Below are positions 35,261 through 44,267 of a stretch of 64,000 nt of DNA, piece by piece. Source of the stretch: Lachnospiraceae bacterium (GTDB lineage: Bacteria > Bacillota > Clostridia > Lachnospirales > Lachnospiraceae); the NCBI GenBank assembly GCA_022510625.1, contig JAFLTD010000001.1, positions 1 through 64,000 of the forward strand. Reading direction: 5' to 3'. The notes beneath the pieces were generated by a model. That model did not search any database and was not told the DNA's origin. It was given only the letters and a program-made list of their open reading frames with translations. Each line of letters opens with the position of its first letter. Position 1 is the stretch's first letter. The translations under genes and the position numbers were made by a program.

Positions 35261-36340
35261 TTACTGCTTGTACATTTCCTCATAATATTTCTGGTAATCG
35301 CCGCTTGTCACGTTTCTCATCCAGTCCTCATGCTCAAAAAACCACTGGATTGTGCGGCGGATTCCCTCTTTAAACATCGTCTCGGGTTCCCAGCCAATCT
35401 CTGCTTTGATCTTGTCCGGCGCGATTGCGTACCGCCTGTCATGGCCCTTGCGGTCCTCCACATAGGTAATCAGCTCCTCACTGACAACGGCTTTACGCGG
35501 ATCACTCTCAGGCAGCATCTCCTGCAAAGTCTCAATAATGATTTTGATAATTTCAATGTTCTGCTTTTCGTTATGACCACCCACGTTATAGGTCTCAAAC
35601 AGCCTTCCTTTTTCCTGTACCATATCAATGGCCTTGGCATGGTCCTCCACATACAGCCAGTCACGAACATTCTTACCGTCCCCATAGACGGGCAGCTTCT
35701 TGCCCTGAAGCGCATTGTTGATAATGAGCGGAATCAACTTCTCCGGGAACTGATAAGGTCCGTAGTTATTGGAACAGTTGGTAATGTTCGCAGGAAACTT
35801 ATAGGTATCCATATAAGCCCGAACCAGCATATCGGAAGACGCCTTGCTCGCGGAGTACGGACTGTGAGGCGCATAGGGCGTCGTCTCATAGAAGTAGCCT
35901 CCGTCCTCCTCTAAGGAACCGTACACTTCATCCGTGGAAACGTGCAGGAATTTCTTATCCGCCTTAAAACTGCCATCCGGAAGTTCCCATGCCGCCTTGG
36001 CGCAGTTTAACATCACTGCCGTTCCGAGCACATTGGTCTGTACGAACACCTCCGGATTGCGGATACTCCTGTCCACATGACTCTCCGCCGCAAAATGCAC
36101 GACTCTGTCTATATCATTCTGCGCAAAGATACCGGAAATCGTCTCTTTGTCACAGATATCCGCTTTGACGAAGGTATAATTCTCCCTGTCCTCGATATCC
36201 TTCAGATTCTCCAGATTGCCCGCATAGGTCAGCGCGTCCACGTTGATAATACGGATATCCTTGTCATATTTACGGAACATATAATGAATATAGTTGGAAC
36301 CGATGAATCCGGCACCACCCGTCACAAGGTAAGTTCTCAT
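35261..36340 (-). CDS. rfbB: dTDP-glucose 4,6-dehydratase
   Basis: 359 residues; ATG preceded by AAGGAG. Extended short-chain dehydrogenase: NAD-binding TGGAGFIGSNY (7-17), catalytic Thr-Asp-Glu (136-138) and the Tyr162-x3-Lys166 pair in YSASK, plus SNNYGPYQFPEKLIPL and DWLYVEDHA. It converts dTDP-glucose to dTDP-4-keto-6-deoxyglucose. It lies 18 bp before rfbA. No rfbD reductase gene accompanies the set. Confidence 0.97.
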   Translation of the reverse strand: MRTYLVTGGAGFIGSNYIHYMFRKYDKDIRIINVDALTYAGNLENLKDIEDRENYTFVKADICDKETISGIFAQNDIDRVVHFAAESHVDRSIRNPEVFVQTNVLGTAVMLNCAKAAWELPDGSFKADKKFLHVSTDEVYGSLEEDGGYFYETTPYAPHSPYSASKASSDMLVRAYMDTYKFPANITNCSNNYGPYQFPEKLIPLIINNALQGKKLPVYGDGKNVRDWLYVEDHAKAIDMVQEKGRLFETYNVGGHNEKQNIEIIKIIIETLQEMLPESDPRKAVVSEELITYVEDRKGHDRRYAIAPDKIKAEIGWEPETMFKEGIRRTIQWFFEHEDWMRNVTSGDYQKYYEEMYKQ

Positions 36341-36367
36341 AGTTATCTCCTTTTTTAAGTATTCGCC

Positions 36368-38989
36368 TTAATAGTATCTGATATCCAGATCTACATCCCC
36401 GCTGATGCCGCTGATCCTACCTTTGGATGAGTACTGCCACATATCATATCGGGTTGCCGTGTAAGTCGGAGCGCTGGCATACTGTGCAAGCCATATCTTA
36501 TAACTTGTCAGGCTGCTTGTATTGATTTTCTCATTAAACCATGTCTTATTGGCATAAATGCCCGCCGAATAACCGGAGTTCTGTACAGTCTGGCAAAATG
36601 CCCTGCACACTGCAGTTCGCGCATCTTTGCTGATCCCATCCGCACGGCCGCCCGCCGATTCTACATCCAAGAAAATCGGCATATCCAAGCCATATCCGCT
36701 GACTAAACTCACCGCCATAGATGCCTCCTCGATAGCTTCGACTTCATTGACCGCCTGACTGAAGAAGTAGACACCGACTTTTAATCCCGCGGCTTTCGCA
36801 CCCTTGATATTGCTTCTGAACTTCGGGTCCTCAACCAGCACTCCCGTTGCGGAACCACGATAACCGCAGCGGATAATAACAAAGGAAACTCCGGAATTTT
36901 TCACCGCATTCCAGTCGATGTTTCCATTATGTTTTGAGACATCAATCCCCATCGTTCCGGAGCCGGATGACAGCTTACCGTCACTTCCGAAAGTGTATTT
37001 GGCTCCCTGAATGACCTGTTCACCCGTCACATAATTGCCGTTTTTATCGAAGAAATATACAGCTCCGTCTATGGTCTGCCAGCCGGTATACCTGTACTCG
37101 CTCACTTTGGCAGATTTCTTATAAAACTGATCGTACTTGTTGTAGTCGTTATAGGTCGCTTCCTTGTATTCTCCCGCGCCATCCTTATAGTACATCTGGT
37201 TGCCGTCTTTATCCTTCAGCTTAGCGCCTCCGTCTACAGTTGTTTCCTTTTTGACAGTAACCGTACATGTAGCCGAGACATCTTCCGCTTCGCTGCAGAG
37301 GGCTTTAATTGTTGCCTTCCCCTCGGCAACGCCCGTGACTACGCCCTGGTTGTCCACCTTGGCTACCTTCTCATTATCGCTGCTCCATTTAATCGAACCG
37401 CCCTGCGGTTCCGTCTGAGCCGTAAGCGTTATGGTCTTGCCGACAAAAACCTCTGTTGCGCCGCTTATGTTGACCTTTGTATAGACGGTATCCGAATTGT
37501 TGTTATTGTTATTCTCACCGCCCTCGTTTCCGTTGTCCTTATTATCCGACTGCTCTTCAACGACTGTCACTTCACAGGACAACTCCTGAATCATACTGCC
37601 CACGGACACATTGGCGGTAACGGTCGTGCTGCCCACTCCTACCGCCTTGACCGTACCTTCACTCACCGTGGCTATTGCCGGATCCGCGCTGCTCCATTCC
37701 ACTATATAACGGTCACTGCTGCCGCTGACGGTGACATTCAGCTTTGCACTTTCACCTTTGTTAAGCGTTAAGCTTTCACTGCTTAAGGAAACCGATATAT
37801 TTTCATAATCTTCCGCCTCTTCCTCCACCAGTTTTCTGTAAGTGCTGCCGAGCGTCCAGGGGTCAGGTATATTGCTCTTGGGAACTTCCTCGTAGACTTC
37901 CGCTCCATCTCCGATCGGTGTCTTGGTGGACTCCACCCACTCAACCGTATCCGTCAGCGCAGATTCAATCGCCGTGTTCTGCGCGGCGGTATCTTCTTTC
38001 GCCGCATTGATCTCCGACTCGGTTTTGACCTCGTCCGCCACGTCTACTTTCTTATAAGCAATGGTATCCGTAACCTTAACACTGCTTGAAGATGCAGGAA
38101 GCTTATACTGCGCGTAATCATTTCCTGTAAAAGGTTTGATCGACACTTGGTAAGTCCCATTGTCAATGCCCGTCTGATATATGATACCGTCCTTGTCCTC
38201 ATCTTTGAGACCGAACGTCTTCTTGCCATTTGAAACTTCCACCTCAAAAGGGACACCACCGATCAGTTTGCCCGTAGCTTTGTTGACAAATTTTATTTTC
38301 AAATCGGACTGGATGGAGGTAAGATTCAATGTCACCTCTATAGTCTGCTTGATTTCCTCCTCTTCCACGACCTCTTCTTCCTTCTCTTCTTCCACCTCAA
38401 CCATGTCGGTAATCTTGGCCGATTCGGACACGGCCACAAGTCCGCTTTCCCCGATTATGGAAATACCTTCTATTTCCTCACCGACCGACGCAAATGCCTC
38501 TACCTGTTTCTCTATGGTCTTGGCATTGGCATAGAGGACACCGGTAGTAAGAGCGCCCACAATGACTACAACTCCTAAGACCGCTACAACCATATCCAAC
38601 GTACTCATCTCCGTCAGGAAACGTCTGAAGCGAACGATTAAGCCACCCTCATCGTCATACTCATCATACTCATCCTCATCGTAATCGTCATCGTCATACT
38701 CATACTCCTCATCGCCATCATCCTCATAATCGTACTCTTCATCCTCGTAATCGTCATCTTCGTCATCGTCTTCTTCGTACGCGGATGCCTTTTTGGCGGC
38801 CGGAGTTTTCTTGTGCTCGCTCTGATAAGCTTCTATTGCCTCATCATCAAGGCTGAGAAATTCCAATGTATCATCTGTGACGCTGTCATCATCCTCGTCA
38901 TCGAACATTCCGTCATCCTCTAACAGAAATTCATCCAGCTTAATCTCTTCCCGGGCTGCCCGTCTCTTATCGTTCGCCTTATCCTTCAT
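36368..38989 (-). CDS. Membrane-anchored GH25 muramidase with acidic tail and Big2 domains
   Basis: 873 residues. A strongly acidic cytoplasmic tail (1-118, with an Asp/Glu/Tyr run at 71-115) and a membrane helix (about 131-155) are followed by an Asp/Glu-rich stalk and a beta domain (about 218-312) related to that of the 450-residue GH25 protein. Next come two Big2 immunoglobulin-like domains (about 398-477 and 502-580), a cell-wall-binding repeat (about 635-675, GWQTIDGAVYFFDKNG) and a C-terminal GH25 domain (680-873) with GIDVSKHN and active-site DVE (Asp775, Glu777). It is the first gene of the leftward cluster, behind a clear promoter. It probably cleaves peptidoglycan near the wall-polymer assembly site. 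Confidence 0.9.
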   Translation of the reverse strand: MKDKANDKRRAAREEIKLDEFLLEDDGMFDDEDDDSVTDDTLEFLSLDDEAIEAYQSEHKKTPAAKKASAYEEDDDEDDDYEDEEYDYEDDGDEEYEYDDDDYDEDEYDEYDDEGGLIVRFRRFLTEMSTLDMVVAVLGVVVIVGALTTGVLYANAKTIEKQVEAFASVGEEIEGISIIGESGLVAVSESAKITDMVEVEEEKEEEVVEEEEIKQTIEVTLNLTSIQSDLKIKFVNKATGKLIGGVPFEVEVSNGKKTFGLKDEDKDGIIYQTGIDNGTYQVSIKPFTGNDYAQYKLPASSSSVKVTDTIAYKKVDVADEVKTESEINAAKEDTAAQNTAIESALTDTVEWVESTKTPIGDGAEVYEEVPKSNIPDPWTLGSTYRKLVEEEAEDYENISVSLSSESLTLNKGESAKLNVTVSGSSDRYIVEWSSADPAIATVSEGTVKAVGVGSTTVTANVSVGSMIQELSCEVTVVEEQSDNKDNGNEGGENNNNNNSDTVYTKVNISGATEVFVGKTITLTAQTEPQGGSIKWSSDNEKVAKVDNQGVVTGVAEGKATIKALCSEAEDVSATCTVTVKKETTVDGGAKLKDKDGNQMYYKDGAGEYKEATYNDYNKYDQFYKKSAKVSEYRYTGWQTIDGAVYFFDKNGNYVTGEQVIQGAKYTFGSDGKLSSGSGTMGIDVSKHNGNIDWNAVKNSGVSFVIIRCGYRGSATGVLVEDPKFRSNIKGAKAAGLKVGVYFFSQAVNEVEAIEEASMAVSLVSGYGLDMPIFLDVESAGGRADGISKDARTAVCRAFCQTVQNSGYSAGIYANKTWFNEKINTSSLTSYKIWLAQYASAPTYTATRYDMWQYSSKGRISGISGDVDLDIRYY
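38645..38779 (-). repeat. Trinucleotide-rich tract encoding an Asp/Glu/Tyr run
   Basis: A 135-bp stretch made almost wholly of GAT, GAC, GAA, GAG and TAC/TAT codons on the minus strand (residues 71-115 of the 873-residue GH25 protein). Such tracts are prone to copy-number change by slippage, in steps of whole codons. Confidence 0.75.
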
Positions 38990-39026
38990 TTTATGTAAAC
39001 CCTTCTTTTTTTAACAATTTTGTAAC

Positions 39027-39055
39027 ATTATATCACAAAACTGCAATGACATCAA
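39027..39055 (-). promoter_or_regulatory. Sigma-A promoter of the leftward polysaccharide cluster
   Basis: On the minus strand TTGATG, 17 bases, then TATAAT preceded by TG. It lies about 40 bp before the first gene of the cluster and could drive much of the 25-kb run of same-strand genes. Confidence 0.8.
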
Positions 39056-39157
39056 GGTTATTTAATATTCTTCCGAATTTAGGAAGATTTACATAATATT
39101 TGTATCTTTGCGCGATATTTAACACCGCTCAAACTGCCATTTTACGTTAAAATACGC

Positions 39158-39186
39158 TTGACTTTGTCCCCCATAACTGACACAAT
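39158..39186 (+). promoter_or_regulatory. Probable promoter of the small zinc-ribbon gene
   Basis: TTGACT, 17-base spacer, CACAAT on the plus strand. The -35 element is strong and the -10 element moderate. The leader would be about 50 bases. Confidence 0.5.
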
Positions 39187-39242
39187 ACAAGTGCAACCTT
39201 ACAATTTCAACATTCATTTTAACATGAAAAGGGGATTTTACT

Positions 39243-39566
39243 ATGATGTACATGCATTATTGTAAGCGTTGCCATCGGGTCTATATGCTTAACGGGCATA
39301 AGCAGAATTGTCCGAAGTGCCGTGAGAACATTACGGAACTGAAAATCACTTACATGGACTATGTCACCATGGATACGGAAGCCAGGGAACAGTTCAGCAG
39401 CTGCTGTGCGGACGAAGAACAGCTGCAAAGTTTAAGTACTACATACCGTATGTATAAGTACAGTAAATGGTATAAAGAACTACAGACTCAGTTTCCACAA
39501 ACGACTATTATTACGTATCCCATAGCAGACAGGACCCCGATGGAAGACGCTGTGTCGATGGTCTGA
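39243..39566 (+). CDS. Small zinc-ribbon protein of unknown function
   Basis: 107 residues, with its own candidate promoter and a strong terminator, so a real single-gene unit. The N-terminal 30 residues hold two C-x2-C pairs (Cys7/Cys10 and Cys23/Cys26) spaced as in a rubredoxin-like zinc ribbon (YCKRCHRVYMLN...NCPKCRENI). The rest is helical and rich in Tyr and Gln, with no recognised domain. GGGG upstream of tandem ATG codons (39243 and 39246) leaves the exact start open by one residue. Zinc-ribbon proteins of this size may bind nucleic acid or act as adaptors; I do not recognise the family. Confidence 0.7.
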   Translation: MMYMHYCKRCHRVYMLNGHKQNCPKCRENITELKITYMDYVTMDTEAREQFSSCCADEEQLQSLSTTYRMYKYSKWYKELQTQFPQTTIITYPIADRTPMEDAVSMV

Positions 39567-39588
39567 CCGCCATGTGACACACCCGTTT

Positions 39589-39635
39589 AAGAGCGTTCCC
39601 GAAAATCTTCGGATTTTTGGCAGCGCTCTTTTTCG
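39589..39635 (+). terminator. Terminator after the zinc-ribbon gene
   Basis: AAGAGCG (39589-39595) pairs with CGCTCTT (39624-39630), with a second inner stem CCGAAAATC/GGATTTTTGG, followed by a T run. Confidence 0.88.
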
Positions 39636-39803
39636 TGGTAGAAACACTGATTACAAATAACTATATGTAAAAGAAAAGATTTTATTAAAAAAGATTGAAA
39701 TCATGGATTTTTCAAGATATTCATAGTAAAATAAACAGTAGCCATCCTCATGATGGCAGCGAAAGATAAGAACCGGCAAGACCGCCCGGAAACGGAGGAA
39801 GCT

Positions 39804-40826
39804 ATGAACGAAAACGAACAGAATGAAATAATAGACAATGATTCAACAGACAGCGAGACTGCGGAGCAGAACAGGGGTTTTCACATAAATATTCACATTC
39901 TTCTCCGGTGTGCCATCGTGCTGATTATAGGATTTTCTGCTTACACACTGTATATATGGAACAAGGGCGTCCCGTCGGATTACGATCCAAACTACCAGAC
40001 CACCGATTTTGATATCGAGCCGTTAGATAATATTATCCCGTTGGCACCGGACAAGCTGGAGGGACATGAAGATGACGGCGTGACCACGATTCTGTGTCTC
40101 GGCAATGACCCTATGACCGGAGATTCGGGAAAGGGCGGGGTGGCAGATTGGATCGCCGCCAAAACAAACGCCAACGTCTACAACGGAGCCTTTACCGACA
40201 CCACGATAGCGGCGCAATACCCAACTTACAACGATTGGTACATGATTGACGGTTTTTCATTTACCTATGTGGCAACGAGCCTTGCGTCAGGTGATTTCGA
40301 CGCGATAACTCAGGCCGCCACATACTATTATGATGAGTCATTCCTAACCACAACTACTATGCTGGCATCACTGGACATGAACAGCGTGGATGTCATATGT
40401 ATCATGTACGACGGCCGCGACTATATCAACAAACATCCGTGTGATAACCCGAACGAGCCGAATGATATCATAACCTACACCGGCGCACTTCGGACCGGTA
40501 TCGAGGCGATTCAGGAAGCATACCCGCATATTCGTATCGTTGTAATGTCCCACACATTCTGCCATACCATCAACGAGGAGGGCAACTATGAGAACGGGGA
40601 CCGGACAGATTTGGGCAACGGTACTTTAAGCCACTATTTACAGAGAGAACTGGATGTATGCATGGACTACGGCGTTTCCTTTATCGACAATTTCTATGGT
40701 TCCGTCAACGAGGACAATTATCTGGAATATATGACCGACTACATTCACTTTAACGATGCCGGACGGGAACTTCTGGCAGACAGATTCGTGCAGTGCATCT
40801 TCCCGGAACTGGCGCAGGAACAGTAA
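39804..40826 (+). CDS. SGNH hydrolase-like membrane protein lacking the usual Ser
   Basis: 340 residues from the ATG at 39804, chosen for the strong CGGAGGAAG just upstream rather than an earlier in-frame ATG. An acidic cytoplasmic tail and one membrane helix (about 30-50) precede an extracellular SGNH-like domain (about 90-340). The last motif DYIHFNDAGRELLADR carries the Asp-x-x-His pair, but the block I position reads LCLGNDP, without the GDS serine. It may be a non-catalytic relative or use another residue. It faces the leftward SGNH/MBOAT pair with a 14-bp gap, suggesting a shared role in acyl modification of surface glycans. Confidence 0.68.
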   Translation: MNENEQNEIIDNDSTDSETAEQNRGFHINIHILLRCAIVLIIGFSAYTLYIWNKGVPSDYDPNYQTTDFDIEPLDNIIPLAPDKLEGHEDDGVTTILCLGNDPMTGDSGKGGVADWIAAKTNANVYNGAFTDTTIAAQYPTYNDWYMIDGFSFTYVATSLASGDFDAITQAATYYYDESFLTTTTMLASLDMNSVDVICIMYDGRDYINKHPCDNPNEPNDIITYTGALRTGIEAIQEAYPHIRIVVMSHTFCHTINEEGNYENGDRTDLGNGTLSHYLQRELDVCMDYGVSFIDNFYGSVNEDNYLEYMTDYIHFNDAGRELLADRFVQCIFPELAQEQ

Positions 40827-40840
40827 GTTCTGCAGATTTA

Positions 40841-41896
40841 TCAATACTCGACCGAAAACAGTTCCTCAAAATCAAAAGTTTCAATCACGGCGCGCATCTT
40901 AGAGAGCGCGCCTTTCATTTCCTCGGTACCCGACACTTCACAGGTGCCGTCCGCAAAACATTCCGTCATATATCGGTTGATATCCCTGTGATAATGCGTG
41001 TAATCCGCATAATTGTTTAAATCCGTCACGATCCACTCCTGGTTTGCAAAGAAGAAAACCCGCACATTGTCGTAGGAAAGCATCGTGTCGGCAATATACT
41101 GATACTCCGCCAAAGTCGCCTCCAAATGATTTTCCCGTATCACATCATTCCAGTACAGAATGCTGTATGGCGGAAAGAAAATATAGAATGTAGTCTCGGG
41201 ATTCTGCTCAACAAAAGGGCAGATATTTGCCTGCAGATTTCTGTCAACACTCTCAATGTAGGCCTCCGGCGGGGTTACAGTCTCCACCGCTTCGGGCGGC
41301 TCGTAATTGTGCATGACCCACTGGATGTTATAATATTCATCCGTCCACCAGCTCTGGTATACCGTGGCAAGGTCGGTCTTGTCCGGATCTGCAAGAGGTC
41401 TCAATATATAGTTTAACACCACATCCTTGTTATACAGATACTGCACATCGTTCACATAGCTGCTGTCATAGAGGTATTCCGGAATCGGATACTTAGTCTC
41501 ATCAACTCCCCCGGTGTACGTCATCACATCCACCCCTAAGAAGACCGTATCGACCCGATTGCCGCTGTCAAAGATAATCTCCATGATATTCGCCTGATCT
41601 TTCGGGTACGCGCCACTGTAGTTTAACTTGATCGTATGCAGTCCCAACAATTCCTCAAACCAATGGGTGTTAAAATTGACCGTCATGGAAGAGCCGAGGA
41701 TCACGCTGTCGTACTCCATGTTCTTAGCCATACCCGGATTCTGGGAAAGCTGATTGTCCACCAGATACGGAAAACTCTCAAGCGGCGCATGGTACTGAAA
41801 AAAGGGATCCACAGCGATCACCAGGACCGCGTTGAGGAGAAAGAATATTAAGATGAAAGCGATTGTGGTTATGGTCCACTTTTTGAATTTGTTCAT
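40841..41896 (-). CDS. DltD/AlgJ-like SGNH protein paired with an MBOAT
   Basis: 351 residues from the ATG at 41896 (AGGG upstream; an earlier in-frame start lies in the preceding stop region). One N-terminal membrane helix (about 7-29) holds an extracellular domain. A serine lies in block I (VILGSSMTVNF near 67) and an Asp-x-x-His in NYADYTHYHRDINRYM near 310, the layout of SGNH-type partners of MBOAT acyltransferases such as DltD and AlgJ. It directly follows the MBOAT gene in the same direction, so the two probably form an O-acylation pair: the MBOAT brings the acyl group across the membrane and this protein passes it to a polymer. Confidence 0.7.
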   Translation of the reverse strand: MNKFKKWTITTIAFILIFFLLNAVLVIAVDPFFQYHAPLESFPYLVDNQLSQNPGMAKNMEYDSVILGSSMTVNFNTHWFEELLGLHTIKLNYSGAYPKDQANIMEIIFDSGNRVDTVFLGVDVMTYTGGVDETKYPIPEYLYDSSYVNDVQYLYNKDVVLNYILRPLADPDKTDLATVYQSWWTDEYYNIQWVMHNYEPPEAVETVTPPEAYIESVDRNLQANICPFVEQNPETTFYIFFPPYSILYWNDVIRENHLEATLAEYQYIADTMLSYDNVRVFFFANQEWIVTDLNNYADYTHYHRDINRYMTECFADGTCEVSGTEEMKGALSKMRAVIETFDFEELFSVEY

Positions 41897-41940
41897 GATG
41901 ATCACCCTATCATTATTGAATCTACACTGAGCTAAGCTAT

Positions 41941-43458
41941 TCAAAAATTAAAATACAAAAACGTACTCACTTTCGAGAACGTGAGCACACACCACAGTGC
42001 CAGCACAGCGAAGACCGCTGCCGAGCTCGTCCTGTACTTTGCACGCTCCATCCGCTCCGCCGCATTCCTGCCAATCATCGACAGATAAAGTCCCGCTGCG
42101 AGAATGACCCACATGAGGATGTACCCGCTGTACGTCCTGTTGTCGAGGCGGAGCACCTTGATAATATACCAGAGCTCGTCTACCCGGAAGCATGCCGCCA
42201 GATCCGCGGATATCTTCTGCACCGGACCCTTGACTGCAGTGTATATCATCCGATTGGCCTGCGCGATATCCGCCGCGCGGAAATAGACCCATGCCACCGC
42301 GACATAGATAAACAAAAGCATGTGTGACACACATGTCATAATATTGCCCCAAAACTGCGCTGCCACAGCATTGTCCGATTTCACCGCCGAAGTTTCCTCA
42401 TTCGTCCGACGCGGTCTTAAACTTCTCTGCCACAGTCTTGTCAACACATACAAGATACCGTGCATGGCGCCCCACACAAGATAATTCCATCCTGCGCCGT
42501 GCCACAGTCCGCTCAGAAGAAATACAATCATCAGATTCAGATACATTCTCCCCTGACCCTTGCGGCTCCCGCCAAGCGGTATATAGACGTATTTCGTAAA
42601 AAAACGATTCAGCGTAATATGCCATCTCTTCCAGAAATCAACAATGTTGGCCGCCTTGTAGGGTGAGTCGAAATTGACCGGAATCTCTATACCGAGCATC
42701 TTGCCGATTCCCCTCGCCATATCGCAGTAGCCACTGAAATCAAAGTACAGCTGCAGAGAGTAAAATACGATGACAAGAATCGCATCCGCGCGCCCGAGCA
42801 CCGCAGTATTCGCGTAACCGTAATCCGCACCCGCACCGAAAGTGTCTGCGATCAGTACCTTTTTGGCCAAACCCAGAATAAAAAGTCCCAGTCCCTCCGC
42901 AATCCGTTCCCAGAGTACAGTCTGTCTCCCCATCTGCCGAAACTGCGGCAGCATTTCGCTGTGATTGACGATAGGTCCCGCGATAAGCTGCGGAAAGAAA
43001 GCGACAAACAACGCATAGTCAACCGGCGGGCAGTTACGCACCTCCCCGCGATAAGTATCCACGATAAAAGATATCTGCTGGAAAGTAAAGAAACTGATTC
43101 CCAAGGGCAGTAAAATGCTGTGAAGCACCGCGGAAGTACCAAATACCGTATTCATCGTCGAGACGAAAAAATCATAGTACTTGAAATAAAAGAGAACGCC
43201 CAGATTGACTGTCACCGCCAGAAACACAACACTCTTCCGGCTCCTCAGTGACAATACACAATGAAAGATATAATTGACGCCGATACTGCACAGCATGATC
43301 AGCAGATATGACAAATTAAAATAGCCGTAAAAACAGAAAGACATTGCTACCAGGAATATCTTGGCAGCCTCGGTCCGCTGAAAGTGTATCAGCCCGTAAT
43401 ACCCGAGAAGACATATGGGGAAAAAAAGAAATACAAAAATATAAGAGTTAAATAACAT
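41941..43458 (-). CDS. MBOAT family O-acyltransferase
   Basis: 505 residues; ATG with GGAG upstream. Polytopic membrane protein with about ten helices in the AlgI/DltB pattern: LLPLGISFFTFQQISFIVDTYRG (116-138 region), FWKRWHITLNRFF (275-287) and the catalytic funnel LSGLWHGAGWNYLVWGAMHG with His320 and His333. It transfers an acyl group from a cytoplasmic donor to an extracytoplasmic acceptor. The following gene encodes its probable SGNH partner. Acetyl is the commonest group, but the donor cannot be read from sequence. Confidence 0.92.
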   Translation of the reverse strand: MLFNSYIFVFLFFPICLLGYYGLIHFQRTEAAKIFLVAMSFCFYGYFNLSYLLIMLCSIGVNYIFHCVLSLRSRKSVVFLAVTVNLGVLFYFKYYDFFVSTMNTVFGTSAVLHSILLPLGISFFTFQQISFIVDTYRGEVRNCPPVDYALFVAFFPQLIAGPIVNHSEMLPQFRQMGRQTVLWERIAEGLGLFILGLAKKVLIADTFGAGADYGYANTAVLGRADAILVIVFYSLQLYFDFSGYCDMARGIGKMLGIEIPVNFDSPYKAANIVDFWKRWHITLNRFFTKYVYIPLGGSRKGQGRMYLNLMIVFLLSGLWHGAGWNYLVWGAMHGILYVLTRLWQRSLRPRRTNEETSAVKSDNAVAAQFWGNIMTCVSHMLLFIYVAVAWVYFRAADIAQANRMIYTAVKGPVQKISADLAACFRVDELWYIIKVLRLDNRTYSGYILMWVILAAGLYLSMIGRNAAERMERAKYRTSSAAVFAVLALWCVLTFSKVSTFLYFNF

Positions 43459-43490
43459 TGTTCCACTCCGCCCGGCTTGCCCGGTTATTC

Positions 43491-44258
43491 TCAGTCCGCC
43501 GTCTTTGTATCCTTATAGATCAGGTACTCTCCCACCCGGTCATACAGGATAAATCCATATTCGGTCAGCGGTTCTTCTGTCTTTCTGTCCTCTTTCAGAA
43601 CCACATATGAACAGGGATATGTTCTGGTCAATTCCGTAAAGGACTCCGTCTCAATCACTTCCGCTTTTTCCATCGCCTCGTACATGGCATGATAATAATC
43701 CCATCTGGAAACCAACATCTCCCTGCCGTACGGCAATTCAATATTCGTACTGTACTGCCGCACATAGTAGATCAAATCCGCCGGCACGAGCACGGTGATG
43801 CGTCCTTCCTCCGGCTCGATCAAATCCACAATGTCGATTGCCTCCTGCGGGAGGTGATAAGCATTTTCAGCCCTCGTAATATATTCGCTGTCATAGACAT
43901 AATTACCGCAGGCCGCGATTGCCACACACATGACTGCCAGCCCGATCCTTCGATGTCTGCCGCACAGTCTGATAATACCGTATGCACTGACCAAACTCAT
44001 CTGCAGCAGCCACAACAGTCTGTAGTAAGTCTCCGAATCATCCAGGATTCTGACAAATGCCTTGCGGAACAGCGGACAGAAAAACATAACCAGAAGAAGC
44101 GTGGGAGCGTAGACGAAAACTGCCCGCCTCTGCTTATTCTTCTCCGTCAGCCACAGATACAAAAGCGCAAAGAGATAGATGCCCGCAAGATATCCGTTCT
44201 CATAAAATCCCATATAATTTTTAAAGATTACGACACTCTCTAAAAATATGCCCCACAT
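43491..44258 (-). CDS. Membrane protein of unknown function
   Basis: 255 residues; ATG preceded by AGGAG inside the intergenic gap. About four helices in the first 125 residues (around 22-38, 47-62, 84-98 and 104-120) are followed by a soluble C-terminal domain of 130 residues with Tyr-rich strands. It has no recognised motif. It begins 10 bp after the DUF6077-like gene, as though one long GT-C-type protein were encoded in two parts: the upstream product supplies N-terminal helices and this one the last helices and an outer domain. That split-protein view is inference. Confidence 0.6.
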   Translation of the reverse strand: MWGIFLESVVIFKNYMGFYENGYLAGIYLFALLYLWLTEKNKQRRAVFVYAPTLLLVMFFCPLFRKAFVRILDDSETYYRLLWLLQMSLVSAYGIIRLCGRHRRIGLAVMCVAIAACGNYVYDSEYITRAENAYHLPQEAIDIVDLIEPEEGRITVLVPADLIYYVRQYSTNIELPYGREMLVSRWDYYHAMYEAMEKAEVIETESFTELTRTYPCSYVVLKEDRKTEEPLTEYGFILYDRVGEYLIYKDTKTAD

Positions 44259-44267
44259 AGACTGCTC

